A stretch of 64,000 bases of DNA from Siphonodentalium dalli (taxonomy: Eukaryota; Mollusca; Scaphopoda; Gadilida; Siphonodentaliidae): assembly GCA_032622095.1 (NCBI GenBank), contig CP136064.1:192107948-192171947 (forward strand). The letters run 5' to 3'. Of the stretch, positions 46,901 to 58,900 are shown in pieces (positions within the stretch are counted from its first letter, which is position 1; the number at the start of each line of letters is the position of its first letter). Made by a program: the position numbers and the translations under genes. The notes beneath the pieces were generated by a model that was given only the letters and a program-made list of their open reading frames with translations, was not told the origin of the DNA and did not search any database.

Positions 46901-49900
46901 CTGTATCAATATGGTAATTTCACTGTGAAACAACATTGTGCGTTGGCTGGGTAAAGTAACATTGAACTATCACTCATGAGAGTTATGTAGAATGAATTCA
47001 TTTTTTCTCAGTATTTTTCAATAATTTCAGTTCAGGTGTTGGTAGAATATAACCTAGAGAACTACTTAGAAGAATACGCCACAATTCTTTGTTTGCACTC
47101 TGGATACTAATGTGTACAATAGATGTAATTATTATGATATAAATAATAATTATCTGCGTGAAGTAGGTGACTTCGTTCTTAGCAACTTTGTCACCACAGA
47201 ACTGAAATTGTGATGGTTCATCGAGATTAATTGAATCTGAATGATTTTGCGACATGATAAACTTTGTTTTATACTAAATTTGAAGCTGGGATCCAACTGT
47301 CAAACTTTTTTGGGTATCCAAGCCAATGAACTTTAATTTCTTTTACTGTTTTACCACCCACTCTCCTCGTTCTTTTATCAATAACTGATTCTATTTCATA
47401 CACCTTACTGTCTTTTATATGTTGGATTTCATGTTTGTAGATTGATCCATCAATCTCTTCACCATCAAGATCAGAAACTTTGTATGTGATTGGATTAGTT
47501 TTACAAATTTATCAATGTTGAGAATTTCACGAGTCCAGTTTGGAAAATAACCCTTTTCAAACGTTCTTTTGGTTTTGTTGATACGAACTAAGTCATCCAC
47601 TTTCAGTGTAGATTTTCCTTTTTTATTTCCTGTTCCATTTAGATTTTTGGAAATTTCAGCTTCAGTTTTCAAAGTAACTTCCAACGGTTTCGATTTTATG
47701 CTACGGTGATAACTATTGTTGTAAGAATCGACTAGGGGCTGTAAACATCAATATAGCTTGAAGTTTTATTGTGTGTGAAATACTTCCACATACGAGTTTT
47801 TAAAGTTCTTTGAAATCGCTCAACAATACTTGCTTTAGTCTCTGGATTCTCAGTTGTGAAGAAATGAATGGTTTCTGATCGCAGAAATTTCAAAAAATAT
47901 TCATTTTTGAATTCAGAACCTTTATCAGCTTGAAACGATTTTGGTTTACGTTTTGAAGATTTCAAAAATGTTCTGAATGATTCGATCAAAGTTTGTCCAG
48001 ATTTATCGTGGATTGGCATTACCCACGCAAATTTTGAAAAAACGTCTATCACACACAACAGATATATGTAATTATCATTATTCTTTTTTCAAATTCTGAA
48101 GATCAGCTAAATCTGCCTGCCATTGAATATCAATTCCAGCTACAAGTCTTTCTACGTTGGAATTTTCGAATTATTGGTTTGTGTAAAGTATATGTCGACT
48201 GGCCTGCAACCATTTCTTCACATCTATAAGTTTTATTTTTTTATTTTGCCTTTTCGCTTCATCAAAAAGCTTCTTTACACCGCCATAACTTCCAACTTTC
48301 TTTGGGTTATAGAACATTTTAGATAACTGTTCATCTAGTATGGATCCCATTGTGTTTTTTCAGTTTTAATACCCGTTGGTGTCAACCTATCTGCTATTTT
48401 AGTTTTTGAATGTCTTGCTTTTATACCTTTCATTGGTGTGAATCGATGAGAATCAAATCGTTTTGGATTTATGCTTTGTACCAGAGTTTCAAAATCATCA
48501 TCTGAATCATCTTTCAAATGTTTTTTAATCCAAAGCCAACGATTTCTGTTCCCTACAAAATCTTGAGGTAAATTAAGTTCGCTCAATCCTTGTGAAAAGG
48601 TTTCCCAACCTGTTGGTTCGAAACCTTTTCATTGTCGTACAATATCATTGAGGAGATCAACAATATTTGATCATCTAATAAATTTTTCACCATATGTTAA
48701 TTGTCTCTGTTCATCAAACTTCATTTGCGGATGTTTTGAAATCAGTTGTACAAGTTGTTCAGCTTTTTTTCTCATCTTTAACGGAATACTTTCTAGCACA
48801 TCTCTATGATGATTAAATGGTTGTTCTGTTTTCGGGGTTGAGATAGCTCCAACTGATTTTTGAGAAGTTTTCAATTTGTGCAAAGTTGTACCATATAATT
48901 GAACCTTCTCGGATTCTGACAAATTTTGATCAGAAACTGAATTCAATTCTCTGCTTAGTTTTGAATCATTTGTAATTTCAGGATTAGGTGGTAATTTCGG
49001 ATTAGTTAGACTAATTCTCCATTTTTTAATGTCATCCAACATTTTGAAGGGAAAAGCGACCATTATCTTCATGTTTAACCGTGAAGTATTCCAGAGACTG
49101 CTTTACCAAGCAATGGTGCTTGCATAAGAAGTGGTAAAAATCCTCCTTTTTGGTTTAAAATTAGTTTTTTTCGTTTCAAAGATGTTGATTTGCTTGCAAG
49201 TTCTCTGAGGTGTCTACACTTCGGACGAAGTTTGCGCTTCTGGGCTTCTGTTAGTTTTACATTGCCTTTTAAAATATTTTTACAGCATTCTGACATGCAA
49301 TCAATCACTTTCTTGGGAGCATCTTTTATCATTTTTTTTTCGAAAATGAGTTGGTGCCTGATTCGTAGCAATTACAAAACTACCATATTTTTTAATCAGT
49401 GGAGATTTTTTCGCCATCTTTACTCTTCAACAGTTGAATGTCAAATGACTGAATTACTTTTTAATTTTACGTTTATTAAAATTACGATCAAATGCCATCA
49501 AAGCTAATTTTGATGGCTTTGAAAGATTCATAATTTTTTAGTATCGTTGAACCAACGGATAATGTTCTGCTTCTTGAACTGATGGAATTGGTTGCGGACC
49601 ATAATCGTTGAGTGGTTGAAATCTAGCAAATGTAGAATTTAATCCAGTAGAATTTAATCTAGCTGGAATAGCTCGCTGTGCAATTGTAGAATTTACTCTA
49701 ACTGGACTAGCTCGCTGTGCAATTGTAGAATTTACTCTAGTAGCATTTACTCTATTTGATCTAACTCGTGCTATTGATTTATTTTCTTTTTGTCTGATCA
49801 AAACTCCACCGAGAAATCCACCTCCACCAGTTTTTAAAAGTATTTTCTTTTTTGAATCGATATGAGTTCTGCTGTCAGCTATTTTCTTCAGGTCTTTTTT

Positions 49901-52900
49901 GTGTTTTTGCAGGAATGTTCGTGTCTGCTTTGGAAGCTTTAAGTGATCATCAAGTATTAATTTAGCTATAGTCGAAAATACACTCAAGACTGCTTCATGC
50001 GACTCCATGATTGGAAATGAAAATATTATGTTGATACACTTATCTTTATACCGATGAATATATTACCGCACCTCGGTCGTCATTTGTGAGCCAGCGATGG
50101 AAAATATCAGTTTTAAGTCTCAACGATTTATCAGATTTTTGGGTGAAAATCGAGTAGTAAATAACCATGATTGGTTGAAGTTGCATCATCATATGTTTGC
50201 ATTAAATGAGGTATTTGCATTTAAGAGGCAAGAATTTTTATTTGACCTTTATCACGCACACTTTGAAATAGTACCATGTAATGTGCATTCAAACTCAAAG
50301 TTCGCTTTAGATTTCTGAAACATGTTTCGGGTTATGTAAATAACAGATGTATTTCTGTGATGTCCTTTTCTTGTAAACCACAACATAATTTTTTCTTCAT
50401 CTTTATCACCTAATATGTCATCAAAAACGATGAGGTGCGGTAAGTCTGTGTCATCGACAAGTTCATTGTCATCATCCGGTATTCCATTTATAAATTGAAT
50501 ATTGTGAAATTCTTGCATCTGACTATAGGTATTTTGCCATTCTTTGTAACACCAAACGATTTTGTATGGAACAAGTTTGAACAAGTCATCTTTATATTCG
50601 ATTAATTTCTTAACAAATTTTGTTTTACCACAACCACTTGGTCCCGATATGAAAATGTTACAGGGATGTTTGAACAACAATGATTCGTCCATCTTTACCC
50701 TGAGACAGATCATGTAAGACTGATTAGGATTGTTCGGAATCAACCTTTTTTATTTTTAATGAAGAATCACCATAACTCCAGATTATTCCAAATGTCCAAA
50801 TGAGTTCATTATCTAAGTCTGAAATAGGTCTAGTGGTTTTTACAATATAATCCAAAGACACTTTTTCTTCAAATAACTTTTCAGCAGTGAAAATTGCACA
50901 TGGTTCTCGGAGAATAATGTATCCATATATTCTCGTCACCTCTTCGAATTTCAAAGTTTTTTCATTGAGAATCCTGTCTTGATATTCAGCAAAGCGAGTA
51001 AAACTATTTTCAACTAATTCACGAATTTCGTTTATTTTGATTTTAGGAACACCATGAAATATCCAATAATCTGAAAACAGTTGATCCAATATATCCATTA
51101 AGAAATCAGTTTCAAATTCTGATCTCTCAATCAAACATCTCAATCGACTCTGCCCCTCAGAGAAATGTCCGTTCAGCAATGTTTGCACTATAATTTTACT
51201 TTCCCTCAAAAACCAAGTTTGTTTAAGTTCTCGTTTGATTTCTTGATCCATTTTTGACATTTCGATCAAGTTATTATAAATTATCAAAAGCATCTCTGCT
51301 GGTAACATATCAATTCCATCCATAAGGAATTGTGTTGTATTCACCCACAACAAGTTGTTTGGTGTACACAGATCGGAATGTTTTTGTTTGCTCTTCACTA
51401 ATTACTTCTCGGTTCTTTGTGCGTTTAATTCTGCATGGATAGTTTATGACACGTTGAAAGTTTGACCGGTCATTAACACATTCAACCATTGAATGAAAAT
51501 TTACTTGCTGTTTAGTTTTATAATCCAGAGTGATACCCTTGACCTTACATACAGATTTTATGATACCATCTTTCACATACTGATATACATAATTTTTCGG
51601 TCCTAACCCTACAAATTTTATGATTTTAGCATCCGGATGCTCATCAGTCCATTTACCAAGGTAGCTGTCTTCGGTTTTGATATTTTCTTTTTCTGGATCG
51701 AAAATATACATACAGCTATCGGTGTCGAAATACAACACCCTATCTTGGAGTTTTTCTAAAACATTATACAACTCCAAGCGTGCATATGCTGTGACAAATG
51801 ATGCAACAACTACATTGGCAGATGGATGTGGTTCTATAATATCGGTTTTATTTTCATAGCTGAATAATATGAATTTATCATGTTCAAAAATTTCAACTGC
51901 TTTGACGGTGATATTTTGATCAGTTAGTAGTTCTAAATATCTGGATGGTTCTGAGATATATTCAGTTTTAGTAAGAATATTATTTTGTGCATTTTTCCCC
52001 ATATGCAATTTATCATTAATTTTGCGCACTGGCGGAGTCCTGGGTTTTTCTCATTTTTTTCTTTTTCACGTTTTATACCTTCCAACTCATAATAATCTTT
52101 ATGTTTTTCGGAATCTACAGCCTATGTATAGGGACAAGAGGGGAACTCGGAGGATGAGCTTGTTCATTGACAACAAACACTGTAGTTCAGATTCAATTGG
52201 ACTGTTTATTATTATAAACATAAACAACCAATAATAACTTAAACAAAAAAATATATTGTCAAGAAGATGGAGGCCAATAACCGCCTTCCCACCTGTTGAT
52301 ATATAACAATGTTCCATAAACATACCTAGCATCACAAACTAGCTATTGCCTTAGTAATAGTGGTAACATATATGTAGCCATAATAAAAGTTTTGGAATTT
52401 CAAGAGACAGATAAGTGATAGATGAAACATAAATCTCAAGCTGCTAACATAATATTCGGGTGGGAGGGTGGGAAAATGAATTCTGATATAAAAGGAATTA
52501 CGGGAATTATGTTTGGACAAAATAAATATTGATTCTATTCCCGATAGATGGCGGACAAAGAGACTGCGCATGACCGTATATAAAATGTACAGCCTGTTGT
52601 TAAAGGGGTACCGGAGTCCCGGACCTATTTAATTTATTACGCTCCCTAGAAAATAAAATTGATTATTTCATAATCAAGGTTTTAATGTATTTATCTTTAT
52701 CTTCTTCCCTTTTAACAGAATTTGGATATCCACTTGCTTCTTGTTTAATTTTGAGGTATTTATCAATGTAATCCCTGTATACTTTGTCGACCACTCAGTC
52801 CAATGCCAAACTTGATACACTTCCAGAATTTGGTAACCCAATTCTATTGCTTTGAATAATTCTACATGCGTCCAAACTCCAACTAAAGCACGCTGTTCAG

Positions 52901-55900
52901 TTTTATGACTACACTGTCCACTTTCATTTTCTGCACAAGTTTTACACAATGTATATATCATTTTGTTATTACAGTGGATCGGTAGCACTGGAATGTACAA
53001 TTTATTTTGAGGTAATACTTTGCATTTAATGAGTCCTTTGTAAGATTTGATGTCTCCTATTTGTTCCTGACTTAGAATTGTAGGATGGCCAAGAGGGTAT
53101 TCCCTATATTTATTCACACTAGGATACAAACTGCATATATCAATATATTTTATTTCCTGTTTAGATTTTGGTTCTATTTCATGATATAATTTTAGAGCAT
53201 TAATCCTACCACCAAATAATGCTTCCCTTGGTTTAATTGGGTCTTGGTGCAAATAGAATTGATCCATAGTTTGTTTTAAATTTTTGTCTACTTTACATTT
53301 ATTGTCCAGGTCATGTTCCCATATGCATATTAATTTGCATCCCAAGCTTTTGATTTCAGTTTCCGTTTTTATTGTTTTTTCATACAATTCATGCATTGTT
53401 ATATTACTGTATGGGTTTCGGCGGTTTCTATCTGGATAGCAAGTAGGACAGCCATGAAAAAAGAACCCATACATTTCATACACTGTGTTTGATTCTGCAT
53501 GATAACCATCAACAAAATGTGTGCCTATTTTAACTTCACCACCAATTAAAGCATGTTTTATGTCTATATTTTGTTTTGTAGCTTGTAACACCAATATCTT
53601 GTTGACATTCATAATTTAAAAATATGAATGGTACCTTTACTTCTTTCAGTGTTTCTTTCTTTTCGTACTGTTAAATATGACATCTGTGGTCTGATGGAAC
53701 GATTTCCTTACTGTATTTGTACTTCTTCGTTCCCGAACAGATGTCTTTTCTCCTTTCGTGTGACGATTTCAACCCCGCATTTCTGACATTTTTGTATCAT
53801 ATCACAAATAGTTTTGTCTTGTTTTGGTGATTTTTTCAAATGATTGTCGAGACATCGTTTACTTCTAAGTCCTATAAGTCCTCTTACATTTGATGCAGTG
53901 TATCCATCGTTCAGTTCAAAGGGACATATCTGGCCTCGAAACACATACACTTTTATGGACATAAATGATCACCTCTGTTGTTCGAACCGACATCACAGTG
54001 TTCACAGTAATAACAACATCAAAGGATTCCTGTGACAGTTGTGATCACATCGTAGTGGTTGTTGTCATTGAAATATAGATGGACAACTTTACTTTCTTTC
54101 ACAACTGGTGGTGGTTGAAAAAGAAAGCCTTCGTCAGCAAATTGATTATGTATTTTTATAACATACTCCGGATATAGTTGTTCCTGAATAATTTTGTATT
54201 CCTCAACCCCGCAACTGGTGTCGTGTTATATCCTCACTTTATCCAACAATGACTTTGCAGCTTCCCGTTGTGGAGCTCTTGCTGGTCTCGTAATCCGTTT
54301 CCATTGTTGCTTCCATTCAGCAGTATCATTTTTGTCAACATTACACATACCAACAACGACAGCCCTCGCAAAACACATGTTATCTTCTGCGTTCTGAATC
54401 AGAAGAATACTTTTCTTTACTGTTTTCATTTGATTTTTTTCACCGAATGCTCCATAATGTAAGGTATGTCTTGTGGTCCCTGCAGGCATGTGCGTGACAG
54501 TGATATCAAATGTCATCTGTCCGTCATGAATTTTGAATTTTGTTTTCGATTGTGCAACTTTTTCTATGTTGTCAAGCAATAATTCACCCGTTAGGTCTTT
54601 TGCTTCAGTGAACGGAACGTGAATCCCTAGATCTAGCCCTGGATGAAAGATGGAAATTCTCATTTGATCTTTTGGTCCTGCGTCACACTCATCTTTCAAA
54701 TTGTTCACCAAATCTTTGAAAATTCTGTGAACAGTTTGAAATGGTTGATGAAATTCTTGAAATGTGACGTTGTATTTCTTTGTTGTTTTAAACTTCCTCG
54801 AGTATTTATCGGTTAGATTTTTTATGTTATAATATTTACAATCATCTCTCTCCATTATCTCATTCGCTTTCGCTATCTGAATATGGCACAAGGCGCTTCA
54901 TCGTGAAATGACGACGTGATGAAAAATCACGTCGCTTTTATGCTCTGACACGGACATGCACAGTCATCGTCCACGTCAGAGCATAAAAGCGATGTTTCAT
55001 CACGTCGTCATTTAACTCACGACTGAATATCGCACCGAACGCTCACCATGGATCCACGATTGCAGAGTAACAACATACAACATTTACGAAAAATAGCATT
55101 AGAAGTTTTAAAGAATACAAAGTGGATACCACCATACGGTAACTGCTTTAGGTGCAATTCGAGTTCACGTTGTGCTTTTCAATGTGATGGCACTACGAAA
55201 AAGAAGATTGATCAGATGAAAAAAACATCATTGATGGTGAGTGAATCTACTCCTGGGAAGTCTACTTGGACGCACACATCAGACAACGATTATCTCACAC
55301 CATATGATGCTAGTTTAATGAACATTGATCAACCTGAGACATCAACTAACGAGATCGCGGATGTGAAAGCTGAAAGTGGGGAACAATGCAACTCAACCGC
55401 GATATCAATTAACGAGATCGCGGATGTGAAAAATGAGAGTGGTGAATTATACGCCTCAAACGAGGTGTCAAATGATGAAATCACTATTCTAAACAGGGAG
55501 GATTCGCAGATGGAAGTGATAAACGCTGTAGCCAAAGGCGCTGACGATACAGAAATTAAGTAAAACACTTTGCCTATCAGAAAGAGAAAAAGACGTGCAT
55601 CGCGAAAATCTTCCAAGAAAGTTAAAATTGGTGAATAAAATATTATTGATTTTATTTACTTGTTACGTTTTTTAGCAATGTCAGAGCCTATATTTCGCAT
55701 AATTTTGCTGAGTCAAAAAATTTCAGACAAATCAGTATAAGTCCTCCCTTGTTGCATGTGGGCCTCCAGTATGGAACCCGCACGTATTCCGCTGCCTAAG
55801 TGGTAATCCACCTTGGCAGCGGTCTTGGAGGATCATATCCATACAAATATGGATATAATTCTCCCTTATACGTGGGTTTCCATTCTGGATTTTTCACGTA

Positions 55901-58900
55901 CACCTTGGGAGGATTAGGCCTCCTTCTTTGTAGGAATTATTGAATCCCAGCTCTAATCTCTGCCTTGTGCCTCTCCGAATCTCTAACATTCTTCTGCCAA
56001 TGCTTTAATCGAGCATCGGCAGAGAATTTTAGCAAAAGTTTCTCTTTCAGTTTAGAGAACATTTTGAAGATAAAAAAAACGCTACACTGCGCTCCATATT
56101 ATATGAAACGCGCGGACGCCGCCATTGCGTTTTTCTACCAAATTTGCCCTAACGGCAAATCAAGTGTTTCTTTTTGACAAAAAGAAACACACTTGATTTG
56201 ACATTCGGGCAAATTTGGTAGAAAAACGCAATGACGTCGTCAGCGACGCCCGCGCGTTTTCAATAAAAATTAAACATACATCCACCATTCTTCATTCATA
56301 CCGAATGGATTACCGAGATCTGTATCGGAGCTATTTGGAGGAGGGGCTGATGGTGAGAGGTGTCTTTGGGGATGAAGCACAGATGATCTGGAAGTCTTTG
56401 AGCTTAGCGACAACGGGTACTGTAGATAACTTCTTCGATATCTACAGATATACCGTTATGCTGATGACAGACCACAGAGATCGGGTTTTCGGATTACCAC
56501 CACGGTTGTTCGGATACACCAGATCGCTGGGAGCGTCAAGACTGATGGTGCGACTCGCGGCTACCTTACTGCAGCATTCTATCATGATTTTCTCAGGGTT
56601 TACGAATTCTTGCCGCTCTGGGGAATACAGACAGGGCAGCCGTGCAATTGTGCCATTTGGTTGCGACGTTCCCAAGATCACTTCCAGGTTTATTCAAACC
56701 CGAATACACAGTGCGGTTTCTTTTGAAACCATTCAAAACGGCCCTTTTCAGGGCCTCACAAATATTTCGAAAGATACGCTCTAACATTGCTATTGTACGA
56801 TTTGTTCATCCTCCTGAACTTGGAGAGAATGTTCACATAATTTCTCAAAGAATACTTGTTCATTCATCCTGAACTTGGAGAGAATGTTCACATAATTTAT
56901 CAAAGAATACTTCCCTAACAATAAAAAAAAACCCACTACTGCCCCTTCATATCTATTATCCGATCACCATGTAGCATAATAATGCAGAGCGTGTCTTTCG
57001 TGAATTTTAAGTGGCCCTGAAAAGGGCCGTTTAAAATAATATAAAAATCTTTTGTTTCTTCATCACTGTTAAAACATTTCCGAGTGATCCAAATGTTGAT
57101 CGCTTCGTTGGTTCTTTCTGGAAACCATGTACTTGAATTGGTATGTCAATCATCTCAGGTTTCAAGATGATTGTACGTTCAACCGATCTTTGCGTTAACT
57201 GCTTTCGCAAGTCCTTCATCTCCTGACAAATATTCCGTAACAACTTTGTCTGTTCTTCCCATTGCGAACTGTTGATAACTTGGTATATAACAGGTTGAAT
57301 CATTTGTTGTGTTTTCACCGGCGGTATATACACTGGTTGTTGATCCGTTCGCGGATACACCGTTGGTACATGTTGCTGTTCTAACCGTGGTGTCACATTC
57401 CCTGCATACAGTTGAGTCGACAGTTGCGTTGTTGCAGGAACATGATCGTACTGTACATCAATAGTCTTGAGAAATTCCGTTACTGGATCCATGTTTCAAA
57501 ATGACGCTAACGTTAATGACGTTAACGACGTTACAATTTACGCATGTAATAACGGTAACATCTTCGAGGATCAATTATATGAGATGCGCGGGCGTCGCTG
57601 ACGACGCCATTGTGTTTTTTCCACTAATTTTCCCAAACGTTAAATCAAGTGTGTTTCTTTTTTGTCAAAAAACATCATATTTCTACGAATAAAACACCGA
57701 TTTGACTCGGAGAAAGTTTATATGTACCATTTTACCATTATCTCATAACATACTTTCGCTTTTGTTAAAAATGCACTGGTAAAGTAGCACAATTTACTAA
57801 TGCTACGATTTTTACTCGGTATTATTCTAAGTTCAGTGTGTCCAGCGAAGGGGGATGCCCTTCGCTTACCACACTGCCATTAGAATCCGAGAAAAAAACG
57901 ATACATTAGTAAATTATGCTCTTTTCTGTCAAAACCCCTTCGAAGCGCTCACCTTACTCTTTGGAATCTAACACAATCTCTGGACCGACGAGTCCGGCCC
58001 TTGGCTGGCACTCTGGTCCACCCGCTCGCTCGGGGGCACTCTGGTCCATGGGCCAGAGTGCCCCCGATCGAGGGGGTGGGCCTGAGTGGCAGCCAATACT
58101 ACTCACAGCCGGTTCTCGATTTTTCTTCAGCGCGAAACAATAAACTCATTGCTATACTGTTCCTAATATGGCAGATATGCCATTTAGACAATGTACTCGA
58201 TAAAACTGATATCAAAGTGAGTGATACATGGATATTCGCTATAGGAACTCAATTCACCTGACAGTTATGGTGCTAAAGTCTGCATGATGTTAATATCAAA
58301 AGCAATAGTAACACATGTATGAGCTATCATCATGAACAAATAGGCTTGGCTGCTGCGAATGTATCAGCCCACAGCAATGAATGATAGAATGAGCTTACAA
58401 TAGTAAGGCCACCTTTGATAGCTCAGGCTCAGATGTAATTTTGAGAGATGTATTTGGTTTTACTACATCATAATTTCTCTTTCGCGGTTGCGATTTGATG
58501 CCTCTATTTAGATAAGAATGAAGATTTATTAGCATGGTAAATGTGTTGTTGGAACCAATTTATCATCACACGCCACATACTAGTGTCATTTGTACGAATT
58601 TAGTGAAAACTAAGATTTTTGCGATTTTAAGAGAGGCCATCTGCCATTATCTTTGTTTTAACCAGTTTTCTAGAATTCCCCAGTGGTCACGCAGCCGGTG
58701 GATTCTTCAGAATCATACCTCATGCAGACCGCCGGAATCCTCTAAAGAAAATTTAACACGCATTTGGACAGGATATCTACTGACCTGAGACGATGATAGC
58801 TGGATGTGGCTTCCGAGAAGGGTCCAGATGACACTCTCATAACACGGAGGCGTGGTCAAGCTCCCATAATAACTATAGTAATCACTCGTGTCACTCGGGA

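Larger units (their letters stand above)
38669..58103. mobile_element. Polinton/Maverick DNA transposon, full length, inactivated
   Basis: 19435 bp bounded by long inverted repeats beginning AGTAGTATTGGC and by a CACAGC target duplication; 6-bp duplications and AG/CT ends are standard for Polintons. Left to right it holds protease, a CxxC protein, major capsid, small basic protein, penton-like capsid, membrane protein, integrase, a family-specific protein, two basic small proteins, ATPase, an unknown gene and DNA polymerase B, all on the minus strand, then a plus-strand segment (55048-56784) and one more minus-strand gene. Polintons are self-synthesising, virus-like transposons related to adenoviruses and virophages (family knowledge). 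Frameshifts in polymerase, integrase, ATPase and both capsid genes, plus nested insertions, make this copy dead. It lies in the CA-A last intron. Confidence 0.97.

Noticed and set aside
48629-48673. Selenocysteine or stop-codon recoding at the two TGA codons
   Set aside because: The rest of the element shows ordinary frameshift and stop decay; point mutation suffices.
44934-50318. Plus-strand open frames across the Polinton (44934-45140, 46604-46846, 49190-49507, 50097-50318)
   Set aside because: They are antisense shadows of capsid, penton, small basic and ATPase genes, whose minus-strand readings carry family motifs.
38669-58103. Treating the element as an integrated adenovirus or a contaminating virus genome
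   Set aside because: Integrase with chromodomain, 6-bp target duplication, TIRs and gene order are those of a Polinton, and host carbonic anhydrase exons flank it.
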